From Opisthocomus hoazin (taxonomy: Eukaryota > Chordata > Aves > Opisthocomiformes > Opisthocomidae), in NCBI RefSeq assembly GCF_030867145.1, contig NC_134454.1, positions 52,617,830 to 52,681,829 on the forward strand: a stretch of 64,000 bases of DNA. Reading direction: 5' to 3'. This document shows, one piece after another, positions 11,701 to 25,700 of this stretch (the stretch's first letter is position 1; the number at the start of each line of letters is the position of its first letter). Under the pieces are notes generated by a model. That model saw nothing but the letters and a program-made list of their open reading frames with translations, searched no databases and was not told the origin of the DNA. The position numbers were made by a program, and so were the translations under genes.

Positions 11701-13813
11701 ATATGACCATGTCTTCTCCCCACCCCCATCTGTAGCAAAAGCAAGTTGGTTGAAAGGAAGAGAGATAACAAGCTTTGATGCAGACAAACTAATTTCATTA
11801 AAGCTAGTGGAGACCTTAGTAACTAAATGTCTTCTGCTAAAGGATTTCTGAAACACGGCTTGTTTAAATGGAGGTAGAGTCAACTCCCTGAAAAAAATAA
11901 AAAAATATGAAGACAGGTAAGATTAATATGATTTCATGGAACAGAATAAAAGATCATTACTTGTATGTGACTAGATCTCCTTGTAGGTCTAGGTTCCCAA
12001 ATCCAGAGGAAATTATTTTTTAAAAGTATAGTTAGACTAGTATCTATCAGAAAAAGTTTCAGCATCCTGTTCTAGAGTACGCGATGTGGACTTTAACAGG
12101 TGACATCAGCCCAGGGCCCACCCCGACATGTTTTTCTTAGCTGAATTTTTTTCTATGATGTCATCTTTTTTGCCTACACAACTTAGATTTTTGGGGGAAA
12201 ACAATATATTCTGAAATATGTTGGTTTGACTTCAAGGATTTGGTTGTGTTCTTAACTTTTTCTTGTCAAGCTTTATTATAGCTATAGAAGACAGATAAAC
12301 TAAAATGAATACTGGCAGATCCTAGAAGAACCCAGCCATGTGTAAGAGTCCAACAGCAAAGCTCAGTTTCAGAGCCATAGAATTTAAATGACAACAGTGA
12401 GCAAAATACTTCCCTGTCTGAAGATATTGTAATGTAAGGCAAGGCAAATAAGGAAGACCATAATGCAAATGCAAAGGATCTGTTTGAGGTTAGAGGCTGA
12501 CCCAGAACAGAAAAGAAAAAAAAAAAAGGAAAAGAAGAAAAAAACCCCAAACTATTATTGGTATGCAAAGAGTAAGAAACTGACTCATTTCAGTTACAGA
12601 ATAGAAAAACTCAGGATTCATTTGAGGAAAATAACTTGATAAATCAGATTAGTGTAGATTCTTGAGAATTGAGTAAGAATACCTGGGCAGAATTGAATGA
12701 CTTGATTTGGAATAAATAACACAACCTAAAGGGTATTGCCTTTCTATGTCTGCCATCTAAGGCACCTGGAAGGCTCCTTGCGTTATCAAAAGCAGGTTAC
12801 TGTTAATTTACCACACTGCAGTCAGGGCATTAAAAGCACAATTAAGGAAACTGATCTATTGGAAGGAAGAGAATTTAGAAACTATGCAAACTGGTCTGCT
12901 AGATTATTGAAATGTTAAGCTAAAGATGAATGCTATTGCTAACTACAAATGGGAGGACATTTTACAAAATACAAATTCCCATGTTTTAATTGACTGAAGA
13001 GGTGCTCACTATAATATTAGCTTTTGTATATATTCTGTAAGTGACTAAAAAAATCCACCACTAAAATTTTCAAAAGAAGCTATAAATTAAAATAGTGAAA
13101 TATTGCAACAGGACTTAAATCATGTTTATTATTTTTAATGACTGACACAACCATACAGAGCTAGCAATAGCACTGAATCTGGAGGAAGGGATTATGTTCT
13201 TCTTAGCACAGTGCAAGTATGTTGGAGCAGATGATCTCTTCTTTCATTTTTATCTTCTAATGCACTCATGTTAAAACCCAGGTTAATTTTTAATTGTGAT
13301 GCCACTTGAAAATGCACCAAGTAATGGTGAACTGGCTGGTGACCTTAATTATAACTGCAGTGTTCAAACTAGCGTTTCCTGTCTTCTTTTGTTGCTTTAG
13401 ATAGGAAGCAGCGAGAGAGCCAAACACATGCTTCCTGTCAAGCCAAACCTAAGGCAGAAAGGAAGTTTTGGATGAAAGCACACTAGATTTCTGGGATCAA
13501 ATCAGCCTTCAATCCAAAAGGCTTTCAGCCTGGTGACTCTTAGCTATACGGGATACTTGGTTACCACAATTACTATCAATAAACCAAGCAAATTGTTATT
13601 ATTATCAGGGCCACTCAAAATGCTTGTGTGTAAGTGGGGACTGAACTAGAGCAGTGCCTCTGATGTACTGAGATCTTTTGGAAAATTCTGCTACGGAAAG
13701 TTAAAAGACAAGTTAGGGGATTTTGAATAGCATAGTTACTCCAGCAATGGTGTCACTGGCTACTCATTCCTTCCCAGTACTGGTGAGCTGGACTGAGAAA
13801 CAGACAGCTTTAA
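8721..13813. other. Intergenic DNA, nothing recognised
   Basis: About 5 kb of AT-rich DNA with no recognisable gene, transposon or RNA. A short ATAA run occurs near 9687-9698. Open frames around 10.4-11.6 kb are about 60-113 codons, lack splice-site support and overlap on opposite strands; I treat them as chance. Confidence 0.5.
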
Positions 13814-15300
13814 AATCATAGAATCATAGCTTGGAAAAGAGATCTAAGGTCATCAAGTCCAACCGTCAACCCAACACCACCATACCTACTAAACCATGTC
13901 CTGAAGTGCCACGTCTACATGTTTTATTAAACACTGCCAGGGATGGCGAGTCCTCCACCTCCCTGGGCAGCCTGTTCCAATGCCTGACCACTCTTTCAGT
14001 AAAGAAGGTTTTTCTTAATATCCAATCTAAACCTTCCCTGACACAACTTGAGGCCGTTTCTTCTTGTCCTATCGCTAGTTACCTGGGAGAAGAGACCGGT
14101 ACCCTTCTCACTACAGCCTCCTTTCAGGTAGTTGTAGAGAGCAATAAGGTTCCCCCCTCAGCCTCCTCTCCAGACTAAACAGCCCCAGTTCCCTCAGCCG
14201 CTCCTCATAGGACTTGTTCTCTAGGCCCCTCACCAGCCTCATTGCTCTTCTCTGGACATGCTCCAGCACCTCAATGCCCTTCTTGTAGTGAGGGGCCCAA
14301 AACTGAACGCAGTACTTGAGGTGCAGCCTCACCAGTGACAACTACAAGGGCATGATCACCTCCCTACTCCTGCTGGCCACACTACTCCTGATACAAGCCA
14401 GGATGCTGTTGGCCTTCTTGGGCACCTGGGCACACTGCTGGCTCATGTTCAGCCGGCTGCTGACCAGCACCCCCAGGTCCTTTTCCACTGGGCAGCTTTC
14501 CAGCCACTCCTCCCCAAGCCTGTAGTGTTGCATGAGGTTGTTGAAACCGAAGTGCAGGACGTGGCACTTGGCCTTGTTGAACCTCATACAGTTGGCCTCG
14601 GCCTGTTGATCCAGCCTGTCCAGATCCCTCTGCAGAGCCTTCCTACCCTCAAGCAGATTGACACTCCCACCCAACTTGGTGTCATCTGCAAACTTAGTGA
14701 GGGAGCCCTCAACGCCCTCATCCAGATCATTGATAAAGATGTTAAACAAGACTGGACACAAAATTGAGCCCTGGGGGACACCAGTCATGACCTGCCACCA
14801 GCTGGATTTAACTCCATTCACCATCACTCTCTGGGCTCGGCCATTCAGCCAGTTCTTTATCCAGCGAAGAGTACACCCATCCAAACCATGGGCAGGTAGT
14901 TTCCCCAGGAGGATGCTGTGGGGAACAGTGTCAAAGGCCTTACTGAAGTCCAGGTAGACAACATCCACAGCCTTTCCCTCATCCCCTAGGTGGGTCACCT
15001 GGTCACAGAAGGAGATCAGGCTGATCAAGCAGGACCTGCCTTTCATGAACCCATGCTGGCTGGTTGTCCTTCACATGCCCAGTCAGCGCACTCTGGATGA
15101 ATCGCTCCACAATCTTGCCCGGCACCGAGGTCAGGCTGGCAGGCCCGTAGTTCCCAAGGACCCTCCTTCCGGCCCTTCTTGTAGATGGGTGTTACACTGG
15201 TGATCCTCCGGTCATCTGGGACCTCTCCTGTTAGCCGGGACTGCTGATAGATAATGGAGAGTGGCTTGGCCAGCTCCTCCGCCAGTTCCCTCAGCACTCA
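13814..15300 (-). mobile_element. CR1 LINE, 5'-truncated, decayed
   Basis: The 3' end lies at 13814-13829 (AATCATAG octamers on the plus strand). Reading right to left, the element gives a broken reverse transcriptase. One frame at 15043-15297 carries the YKKGRKEG block. A 234-codon frame at 14342-15046 carries the [28 protein letters not shown] and FADDTK boxes. A third at 14111-14341 carries the C-terminal [10 protein letters not shown] block. A frameshift separates the first two and a stop separates the second and third. The 3'-UTR wording differs from the elements at 6.8 and 46.5 kb, so this is another CR1 subfamily. The 5' side is truncated near 15300. Confidence 0.9.
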
Positions 15301-18300
15301 CGACCTCCAGATTATGAGACTTTAAAACATGGGGTCAGAAAAAAAAAATGTTATTCGGCAGGCAGAATGTAACCCAATTTCCTTCCTAGCTGCCCAAAGG
15401 ATGATAAGGCCACAGTGCGAGGGCTGGTGTAAGCTGGGTGCATGCAGCAGGGACTGGACAAAGAAGGTACTCAGTGTCCGGGGCAGCACCGTAGCTGAAC
15501 CCACCACCACGGCTTTGATTTTCAATGCTCTATCCTCTGTCCAGCTTCCAAGTTCAATCCTGGTGCAGGTCTGTGTGTTGCCAGAATAAACCAGCAGTTT
15601 TCTTGTATTACAGCACCACTGTACTCAGAATTAATAGTTGAAGAGTTGATGTAATCACTAAGTTTTTAGCTATTCCTAACATGAGCCCAGCATCTTCAGC
15701 ACAGCATCAAGATTATTTTGTTGCTGCAGAATCAGTGAAGCATTTTTCTTCCATGTTCACTCAAGCTAGTACAAGACTTTTACTCCAGTCCTCTGAATAT
15801 CTAGTAGAAAACTGACACAAGTTATGAAAAAAAACCTGCTGATGTCAGTAAGGGATATAATCTAGATTTTATTTGAGTTTTGTTGGTGCCCCAAAGTTAT
15901 TTGATTCTAGGATGATGATTATTTTGGCTAAGTTTCATGGCAGATTCAGTGAAATACTAAGTTAGATTGGTTTCTCTGCCATTACAGTTGGGTATGGTGT
16001 GTCTTCTGTATGCGTATTTGCAATACTTTTAATTACTCTATTAATTTCATTTGGCACATTTGGCACTTGTTCAACAGATTCAGAGTTGTTTTCATGAAAT
16101 TGCCTTTCTAGACCATTTAAATCTACTAGATCAGGGTGTGTCTTCTACAAGTTAGTTTTAGGGAGACAGTTTTTTTTTGTGATTCACTTTCCCCAGAAGA
16201 AGAAATTCCTCTTTATCTTATGGAGAATGTACACTAAACAGCAATGTTCCCCTATTTTTTCCTTCTGTGCAGAACAGAACGTACAGTGAGTGTACAAAGG
16301 ATCTCTCTTGACTCAGCCAAGACGTTAACACTTGCAGCACCTAGTCAAGTACTATCTTCACTGTCTATCTTAAGTAGCAGTATCATTAACAACAGGCATA
16401 CAGCCAGCCATTCCCTGTATTACACACATGAGTAAGCACAAAGCAGGCCAGAATACGTAGGTAAACGGGTTGATGCTCCAGCTGCTTAGCAGATTTCAAG
16501 CAAATGAGTCGGCAGTCCATTCTGTGCAGAGAACTTCATTATCACTTTTTCAGTCTATTTGAACTAGTAGTTCTGGTCTCATGGAAGCTACTCATGTATC
16601 TTGAATTGGTGGAAATTCTTAAAACCCAACAGTTTCTTTTCTGCTAAAAATATAACACAATTTCCTGGAATTTCCCAGTACTGTGTGCAGTGAAGATACA
16701 CCTTGATGTAGCTTGTGTAAAGGTGGTAAAGCACAACTGTCTATGAGAGCCTTCTTGTAGAAAAGCCAAAGGGTGGGGAAGACAGGGTATTTTCCTCCAC
16801 TGCATCAGCTCACAGGCTTTAATGACCTGCTTATGCATCATGTGAGAGCCTCTGAAGACTCCCTAAACAGCTTTCAGGTGGTTTTGAAGGCGGTGATTGG
16901 CAAGAATAGGCTCGATTTCAGATTAAATTGCTTACCTCCCTAGTTTTTTGCATGATCAACAGTAAGTGTTCGTTATGTTAATATCTAAGTATTGGGTCAC
17001 ACCTCAAGAGAAACTTCATGACAAACTACCTTTGTAAGAAATACATGCTGCCATCACAGCAACAGTTCAAGAAACAAAAACTTCAGATTATTTTGCCAAT
17101 TGCTAGTGCCTGTCATGAATTCCACTGTCATCTCAGGAGTAAGATGAGACACCTGATAGTAACTATGCATGACAAACTTGAATTGAATTGGAAAGAAACA
17201 GTATCTTCCCTCTCAGTCTCCTGTTCTCTCATCACCACGCTTCTGTGCCACATTGCAACAGCTAAATTAAGCAGGGACCTAACCCAGAACAAAACCGATC
17301 CAGATTTCTTCCTTTCCCTTCCACCAAAAGAAGCATATAAAGAAGAATTAGCTGCACCAACTAAACCTAAACAAGCATAGACATATCAATGAACGAACAT
17401 GTGGAGGAACAGTAGGACTTGTCTCATCTGCAGCTTTGGTTGTGTACAGCAACCATTTTAGGTCTTCATCATTGGGATTTTTTTGGTGGTGCTTTTATAA
17501 GGACTTTAATTCCAGGAAGAGGCAAGATAATTTAGAAAAATAACTTTATTTTTGCATACCCAGTGTTAAAAGAATGTGGAATGCAAGTTGAGCTTGACAG
17601 AAAGCAGAAACCAGCAGTTCCATCGGTGACATTTAGACACTACTCCAGTTCTTCCTTTAAGTTTTTGAGAAACTCGAGTAATTTGAGATCCAAAAGCATG
17701 ACTCCTGACACAGTAGAGAAGTGTAAAATTGCAACTTTAACTCTCATCAGGCACAAAACTGAAGTTTCCCTGAGAAGATGTCATTACAAACTAGTGTATA
17801 AACTTTATATCACATTATCAGGGGGGTTTAAGAGTACAAAAGCAAAATTTGGCTACAAAAAAATAAACACAAGTCCTTAATACTCTATGATGAAGATGAA
17901 ATTTTCAGGAGGATTAAGAATTACATACTACAGAACTACAGCAATTAGATTTAAGTTAAATGACAACAGCTGGCTTTGGTATATTCCCTTTTGTTTAGTT
18001 TTCAGATCAATACTAATGTTATTTTCCTGAGATCTTTTCAGCACTCAGTATGACGTCTGTGCAGTCCAGCTGCTTTTTTGCTTCCTCCCTCCTTCACCTT
18101 TCCCTTCCGGCTAGGATTACTTTCAGGGGAAAAAGCTGAGGAAGAACTGTGAACAACATGCATTTTCCAAGCCTGAAAACAAATCGTTTAGCCAAAGGAA
18201 TTCCATCAATTACATCTTTTAGATAATAAATACTCCAAATAGTTGGCCTTCCAAAAATTGCTGTCTTCAATTTTGTACCGAAAGTTCTAAGCTTCAGTGT

Positions 18301-18502
18301 GCAACACAAGGCATCCCCATCTCCACTTGAGTTTCTCTCCCCCTTGTCCATGGGCAAGGCAGGGAGGGCATCACCACCACCACACCAGGATGGTGAGAAC
18401 CATTATACCCACCATCAGTATCACCACGGTCGGTGTTACATGTTCAAGCATGTAGCTGTATACTGTTTGTACCTATGTTTCATACCGGGAGCACGCAGTG
18501 TT
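15301..18502. other. GCNT1 downstream region, probable 3' UTR in its right part
   Basis: No separate gene is recognised. GCNT1 runs leftward, so its 3' UTR must occupy the right part. The nearest clear minus-strand AATAAA is at 17545-17550, which would give a UTR of about 0.95 kb; longer forms are possible because another AATAAA complement occurs near 15868. A 120-codon plus-strand frame at 17018-17380 has no recognisable domain and is judged random. Confidence 0.4.
17545..17550 (-). terminator. Candidate GCNT1 polyadenylation signal
   Basis: The plus strand reads TTTATT, i.e. AATAAA on the GCNT1 strand, about 0.95 kb downstream of the stop codon. It is the first such hexamer found downstream of the gene. 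Use of this site is inferred. Confidence 0.3.
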
Positions 18503-19783
18503 TCAGTTCTTTTGCAGATACAAAGCTTTGTGTCGCAAATACTCTTCCAAACATTTTACTGCAAAAGGGTCAACGTCAGTGTCAAACTTATTAGCAAAGA
18601 AGTGGTGGTTTTTTAGCATCCAGTTCAGGTCTCCTACCCCAAAAACACAGACAGAGCGAACATGAATTCCACTGCATGGTGGGTAGGGTGCACCTTTGGA
18701 CATATCACCTTCAAAGTACTGCCACTTGACAAACCTGGCCAGTGCATTCATGTCAGAAACATCGTACTTGTCACTAGAAGAAACTGCACCTGGGACTTCA
18801 GGGATTCTCTGAATTGTTGCCCACAGGTACTCATCTGGGCTGTAAGTGTCTTTTGCCCACTCAATGAACTTCAGTATTTTGCGGCTTTCTAATACGAATT
18901 CTACAAATCTTCTGGTAACTACAAAATAGGCACTACCAGAAAAAATTGGAGTACTGAGAGGTGGCAGTTGTTTGTCTATGCCCGTGTTCTTTATTTTACC
19001 ATCAATAATCTCGTGGTGTTTCTTCCACCTTGCTTCTTTAAAAACAGGCATTTTTTCTGTTTCCAAGCTGTTTTCACCTTTAAGTGCTTTTAATTTCTCT
19101 ACTATTTCCTGGTTGGTCTTAATAGGAAAGTCCATGCCACAGAGGTTTATTAGGTATTTCCAGTTGGAACTTCTTCTGTAGAGATCTTTCATGCAGTTAA
19201 TGTCTGCCTGCACCCTGCTCCATGAAGCATATACAACACTCTCTAACTGGCTGGAAATAAAGACATTGTCAAAACATGAGACTATTCCCTTCACAGCAGC
19301 AAAAAAAGATTCTGGAGACTTTTTGTCAACATGAATGCAGTAAAAATTCTGAGGGGCATAGACTGATCTTAGAAGCCTATCAAGCATCTCAATTTTGTGA
19401 TAAACCACTATTGAGTAAGCAATTGGAAATTCTGCTTCTTCATTGCTGAGAGGTTCCATAATGTATTTCCTGGTCTTGGTGAAGGAGGCACAATCTGCTG
19501 TCATGTTAATATAATCACTTGTTGTTAGTCTGGGGCGTTTCTTAAATGACACTGACAATGTCTCAAGCTTTACCTTTTGAATTTCTTCCATATCCCCCTC
19601 TATAATCTTGGTGCAGTTAACATTGCCGATAGGATCTTCTTCTGTCAGCTCAAGATGTCTCTGATTTAAGAAGTCTTGTTTCTGGTTCACTTTCAAAACT
19701 GAAATGATTACTAAAATAAGAGTTAGACCCAAGAAAAGCCTGAATCGCGAGTTGTGGCAAAACCGTAACTTCCTCTTCAGCAT
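18503..19783 (-). CDS. GCNT1: Core 2 beta-1,6-N-acetylglucosaminyltransferase (GCNT1)
   Basis: Complete 426-residue protein in one coding exon; human GCNT1 is 428. It is a Golgi type II membrane enzyme of family GT14 that transfers GlcNAc from UDP-GlcNAc to the GalNAc of core 1 O-glycans, making core 2 branches. Visible features: a short basic cytosolic tail with Cys9; one membrane anchor at about residues 14-31; N-glycosylation sequons NCT (Asn56) and NMT (Asn93); and nine luminal cysteines (57, 98, 149, 170, 197, 215, 370, 379, 411), matching the nine conserved in the family. The SPDEYLWAT block holds Glu318, equivalent to the catalytic Glu320 of the mouse enzyme. There is no DxD motif, as expected for this metal-independent family. 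The start is the first in-frame ATG and gives the expected N-terminus. A plausible splice acceptor (T-run then CAG, at 19811-19810) lies 26 bases upstream of the ATG, fitting a 5' non-coding exon further right. Confidence 0.97.
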   Translation of the reverse strand: MLKRKLRFCHNSRFRLFLGLTLILVIISVLKVNQKQDFLNQRHLELTEEDPIGNVNCTKIIEGDMEEIQKVKLETLSVSFKKRPRLTTSDYINMTADCASFTKTRKYIMEPLSNEEAEFPIAYSIVVYHKIEMLDRLLRSVYAPQNFYCIHVDKKSPESFFAAVKGIVSCFDNVFISSQLESVVYASWSRVQADINCMKDLYRRSSNWKYLINLCGMDFPIKTNQEIVEKLKALKGENSLETEKMPVFKEARWKKHHEIIDGKIKNTGIDKQLPPLSTPIFSGSAYFVVTRRFVEFVLESRKILKFIEWAKDTYSPDEYLWATIQRIPEVPGAVSSSDKYDVSDMNALARFVKWQYFEGDMSKGAPYPPCSGIHVRSVCVFGVGDLNWMLKNHHFFANKFDTDVDPFAVKCLEEYLRHKALYLQKN

Positions 19784-22700
19784 TTCAAATACCAGGTAGG
19801 TTTGCAGGGCTGAAAAAAATTGCCCTCCACTCTGCTCATATCAGCTTCAACAACTTCAGGAAAAACAGTTTGTGTTTCTCAGGAATTTGGTGAGTTTGTC
19901 ACAGAGACAGAAGGAAAAATCCTAAAATAAAGTGAAATATGAATGTCATTCAAAAACAATATAAGGATTCTTCAAAAAATTACTGATTAATAATTACAAT
20001 GTTATTTAGGGGATAAGGAATAGTGAATAAAAAAGTGAATAGTTCAGCCAGAAGTATTCTGTTCAAAATTAGAAATTAATTAATAAAAATAGGGTGTTTT
20101 TTTAGGAAAAGGTTGGAAGAGGCACATATATTTCATGAGAGGCTATTTCCATAGTACTAAGACAACAAACCGAAGTTCAGTAAGAGAACAGAGCTGATTC
20201 AGCTGTATCTGACAAAATTAAAGCCAGTAAGTCAGATACGGTACTGAGAAGCAAGTATCTGATGTTAATTCGTGCTTCAGAGTTTGACAAGAATGTTCTA
20301 TACTCACTTCAGCAGTGACACAGATTTCATTACAATTTTAACTTACCACTCACTTCCTGAATGCCAGTCATGCTTTATCTTCTCACTGGGAAAGCAGTCC
20401 CTGAAGCCTTTCAAGATTTTTATGTGAGATACAGTCTCTTCAAAATCCCGCAGATGAGCTTAGAAATACCATCAGGGAAGAGCTGATGAGAAAGGGAGAA
20501 AGAAACTGGTATAGAATAGCTCCTCAACTTTCAGATTTGTGAGAACAACTGTGATTAAATTGCTGAAGTGCCTTTTTAAAGTAAAAGGCAATACTTACGG
20601 CCTAACTCTAAAGCTGATTTGTGTTAAGTCACTGTAAATGCACAAACCTAAGAGCACAGCAGTGTTGTGCTACCATCGTTCAAACACACTTTTTTATGAT
20701 TCAGCAATTGCTTTTATGTGGAAATATGCTGCAAGGCTGAGTTGCAACAAGATTCATAATATGCCAATCTTCTTTTAATCTTTATTTCACAGGCACTATG
20801 TCATTTTTGTTTGGTAGTCCTGTTTCCCCTTAAGCACCTTTTCTCTGTTTCAGTATTCTGTGAAGGGATCACTGTACATGTATGCAGCTGCTACAGCTGT
20901 GGCTGTTGAGAAAACTGCAGTCTAGAACTGGATTACAGAACTGGGTGTCTTTTTTTGTATGCACTACCTCATGCAGGTAAACTGATCAAAACCAGCATAC
21001 ATTTAAACAACTTATACTGCCACTCAAGTGCCATTCATACTCACAAATTAAATGCCTAATATTTCAGTGCAGGTTTGAATTTCAAATGAACCTCTAACTG
21101 CAAAAGCCACTACAGTTTATACAGAATGTCTTCCAAAATTTTAACCTGTAAGTTGAAAGGTTAATGAAATGTTTAAGTATTTGAGAAATACATAAGTCCG
21201 TTCAAGTAACTTTCTGAACAGGTCTTAGAATAACTGCTACCCCAAAAAAAAGGTAAGAAAATCTGTTCAAGGAAGTGTGCCCTGTGTCCACTTCTGGGTT
21301 TTGCTGTAGGCTGTCCAGCATAAGATTTTTCTCCCCGCACCCTCCCCCCCCTTTTCTTTAAGCTACTCCAGTACCATTTTAGCATTTAATTCTCAAACTG
21401 TGGCATTTAACCTGCTACTTCCAAATGTCAGAACAGCTGCATGTAAGAAACTGAGGTCTGGCATCACAGAGTTTTTTGGTAGCACATTGGGGCCACCACT
21501 ATGCCCACAGCATTGCTAACTGACTGGGGGAATTGATGTGTGGTAGGCAGGAGGCAGGCGCGGATCACTGCACAAACGTCTAGCACAGCTGTAAGGATCA
21601 GCAGTATTTTAAGGAAGTAATATAACCAAGTATTTTGTAATTCAAGCCACCAGCAGGCAGAGGCCACAAACTATTTGTGCCTAACAGCATTATATAAACA
21701 TCTTCTTTACTATAAAGTGTACTTTGTTTACAGAGTTACACCCGTAATTATCTTATCCTGCATTTCTAATTTAGGAAGGTGGACATTTGTTCCAAGTCTG
21801 TTTTAGGTATATAGTGAATAAACTCGAACAACTAAAATTTTAACCCTTAAGGTAAGTAGCCAGGTGAACTAGTGTGCAATTACAGCTGAAAGAATAGGGA
21901 GGTACCTTTTAAGTATCAGGTCTCACACTTTGAATTTAAAAAAAGTTAAGAAAGGGAAATTCCACAATTACCACTTTTAGTTTGCAACGAGGCGTCAAAC
22001 ACAGCAACATAATTTGGAGCAAGTTTTAACGTGCTGTGCAACTTATCACAGGCTTGCTTACTTGACATCCTACTAGTTTTGACTAGTAGATCTGATCCAA
22101 TAAAAATAGTATCTATCACATACTAAATTAACAAAGGAAGGATAGTAGCTATCTGATAGTCTCCATAACCTCTATCGAGTATTTATTTCCATAGGATGAA
22201 GCTTGTGACCTGCTGGTTACCCTCAAATTACTGTTTTCTGCCTACCAACTTAGATATGAAGTCTTTTCTAGAACTTAAAACGTACTTCAAAGACAGTTAT
22301 ATTTGTGAAGCTTTAGCTGACAAAAGCTGGATTCCTTTCTTTAGGATGAGAGTTAGCACTACTATTTTATCCTGTTCTGAGTTTTTATAGAAACACTAGC
22401 ATTGTGGATTAACACAGCTTTCGAGAGGATTGCCACTCCCTTCCTATTCTTTACAACGAAGACAGAGTCTTAATCAAAAGCTACCATTGCAGTCCTCATC
22501 TTCTACAGTTTCCAAAGAATAAAGCTTGCTAAGAAGGCTTTCTTGTTCCTGTTTTAGAGTAAAACTTAGTTGACAGGAGGATGAATAATCTCTTTCAGAA
22601 AGGCCTTGCATATCAAGCTGGGTGCAATTCCTCTATTGTTTTGAGCTCAGAATAATCAGACTCCGCATTTCCATTACACCAAAACGAAAGATCTGCAAAC

Positions 22701-25700
22701 ATTTACACATTAACACGGCTCTTATCTGTAGGTGGAGGTTCTTCCCCACAGTCAAATTTCTCTCACTGACATGTTGCTTCCTCTGAACAGCCTAAACAAT
22801 AAGTTACTATTTGTTTATGCTCGTAATTCATTTTCTAAAAAGTTCTAAAACTTGATCATATCCCATTCTTCACCAAAGCTGACCTTTACAGGATAAGGCA
22901 AGATTTAGTACCTTTCATCTAATAATATACTAGGTTTTGTTTTATCAATTTTTATGAGTCCTGAATACTCATTAACTTAGCTTCAGACTGCACCCAGTAA
23001 AGCTTTTAAGATCTTTTTCTCAAGCTCTGCGTAGCTTTAGTGTGCGCACGAGAGAATGCAGTGTTGGAGGCAGCACTTTGCACTGTGTCAGAGCAGGAGG
23101 GAGGTTTGCACAGCCACACGTGAAAGAATTCATGCTGCAGCCTTGGTCTTGTTCTTAGCCGAAGTCCAGTGGTAGAGGTAATGTACTTGACCCACCTCCT
23201 TCTTCTACTGCCTCCTCCTCAAATCAGAGCCTGTATTTCTGATGCAGTAGTCATTAAAAGGGGAAACTTACAGCAGTCACTGGTACTTGGAGGAGTTAGT
23301 ACAAAGGCTGAGTTGCCCACTTCCCTCTTCCCTGCCAAAATTATTCTTCGCTGCTGTATTAAACAAAATGTACGGAATGACTAAAAACAAACCCAAGATA
23401 ATTTCAACTTGATTTCTACTAGAAACTAGTGATCTCCATTTAAATAGACCTTATGGAAAGAAGGATTACTATACCTAGTTTGAATCTCCATTTCTGGCAC
23501 CTCTTCTGCATCAGAGGGCAAATCACTTGGATCACCTTCCTCTTAGTTTATTCATCTGTGAAACAAGTACTCATTACCTGGCAGTCTGGGAGATGTCAGA
23601 TTCTGATTTAACTTTTATATTACTATAAAGGTGATACTGTAAACCAGCTGATTTAATTAACAATGTTTTTACCTGATTGTTGTATAATCTTGTGTACCCA
23701 TGGTACTGACTGCAATGAGTCGCAATAGACTACGTGGGTACTTATGCCACAGGAGCTGAAGGGGAATTACCTTCACCAAAGAAAGGCTGCGGCCATGGAC
23801 AGGAGTGCCCTCCAAGCCCGGCTCAGCTTGTGATTTTTAGATAAGTTTGCCTTCACCCATCCTTAAAAACAAACAGAAAATCCCACAAGAAACCCAAGTC
23901 TTCAGAGAAAAAAACAAACGAAACAATTCTGCAAGATTATAACACAGCTCGAAGGGAGACCAAAGTTCACGTGGAGGTTTTACACAGACCGGCTGGACTG
24001 GAGCTGCAGCATGTAATGGCGGCGCTATTAGCCAACCACACCACAGGGCTGGTCCCAAGAATGAGGATGTCTGCGAGGGCACAGAGCTGGCAGAGACAGC
24101 CCTGACGACGGCTGCATGCCTCAGCCCAGCAGCATGGACACCAACCCTTGGCCGCCGGCACAGCAAGATCTCTTCAGCTGCGGTTTCACGGCATGGCTGG
24201 TCCAATACCGCAGCGTGCTGCTGGCAGAAAGAGCAGCCCCGCTCCTGTGTCTGCTGGTTGCATGTTGGGCTGGGAGGGGTACGACAGCAGGTCCAGCCGG
24301 CCAGCCTCCGAGGAGCTCTCTGCGGCCAGCTCTCATGGCCCCAAGGGCACTAATGGTCCCTCCAAGCTCCCCCATGGCCCCAATTCAGCCTCCCGGCGCG
24401 ATCAGCGTCTGCCACAGTGATGCCATTAGCTGCACTAATATCCTACATCCATTCATGACAACCTGAGATTTTTGTTCTTACAGAAATGCATTGAAGAAAA
24501 GCCAAGTGGAAAATGTAATGCGGAGCACACCCACCTCTGAAGTGGTAGTTGGGATGGGCCAGGAGACAAGTAATCATTGTGATGGGTGGGGAGTGAGAGT
24601 CAGAACTGACTTATTTTTTCCTTTTCTTGCCTTGGAGGGAGGGAAGATATAAGGAAAATTCAGCTACGCACTGAGAATAGTTAGTAAGCAGGTGTTGACC
24701 AAATCCTTGCTGTCCTCTTTCCCCATTCACAAATTCCACCCAAGATGCAAAACTTTTCCCCAACACTTCAGAATAAGGCCCTGCACTGAGGGTGGATTTG
24801 CTGTGAAGTCCTTGAGTTTTACCAGGGTGTGGCGTATCCACCATGCTTCAAAGCATACATGTCCTGCAACCAGTTATTACAATTAACATGCTTCCATTCA
24901 GGTTCAGTTATGCAGAACATTTGTTCTGATGAGGCAGTGATTTTTAAAGCTGTAAGCAGCTTGCATAAACACAAACATCCATAAGCATGAAGCCGACTGC
25001 ACAGACAGCAGGGTTATCTGCAGAGATCTGCCAGACGCAGAGCGGGAGCCACATTCACTCAGCATTTCCATGATATCAAGCAGCACAGACTTGAAAGCAG
25101 ATATACCTGTCACTGAATGAAAGTACTCATGTTTGTTCCGTCAGATAGTCTTCAGTTTTACTGAAAATAAGAATTGGTCATAGGCTGAGTATTTTGGTTG
25201 CCATTAGACTTTATGGGACTAAGACTTTAATTCTGAAAGTCATGCAGAGACAGCAGCAGGGTTCCACATGGGTGCCGTTGTCTGCTCATTGACAACACTC
25301 TGCAAGAGCAGGGCTTTTCTTTCAGAGCTGCTTAAAAAAAAATAGTAAAACAGAAAAATACACTTCCTTTTTATAGAAAAAAGTAACACATTGCTAGTCC
25401 CTTGTCAGCTTAGAAGGCAACTTTAAACAAAACTCCACAAACAACTAGTACTGCTACACCTACCACCACATGGAGATTAAATAGTGAGGGTAGCTAAAAG
25501 TAGATTGCTGTTTTTCTGGGGAGAAAAAAACCCCCAAAAAGTATGAAAACAAATTCAAATCCCTGGGTTATTTGGAGATCTTATGTTCAAATGTCAGGAA
25601 TCCAACACACTAAAATCTTTCTATCTTAAAAAATGAGCAAAACCCACATAAACATGCACTCAGTGTGTAAAATGGCATTGAAAATAATGTAAATTTTGGT

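Noticed and set aside
17018-17380. 120-codon plus-strand open frame next to GCNT1
   Set aside because: No domain, no splice or promoter support, and it overlaps the probable antisense 3' UTR region of GCNT1; length compatible with chance.
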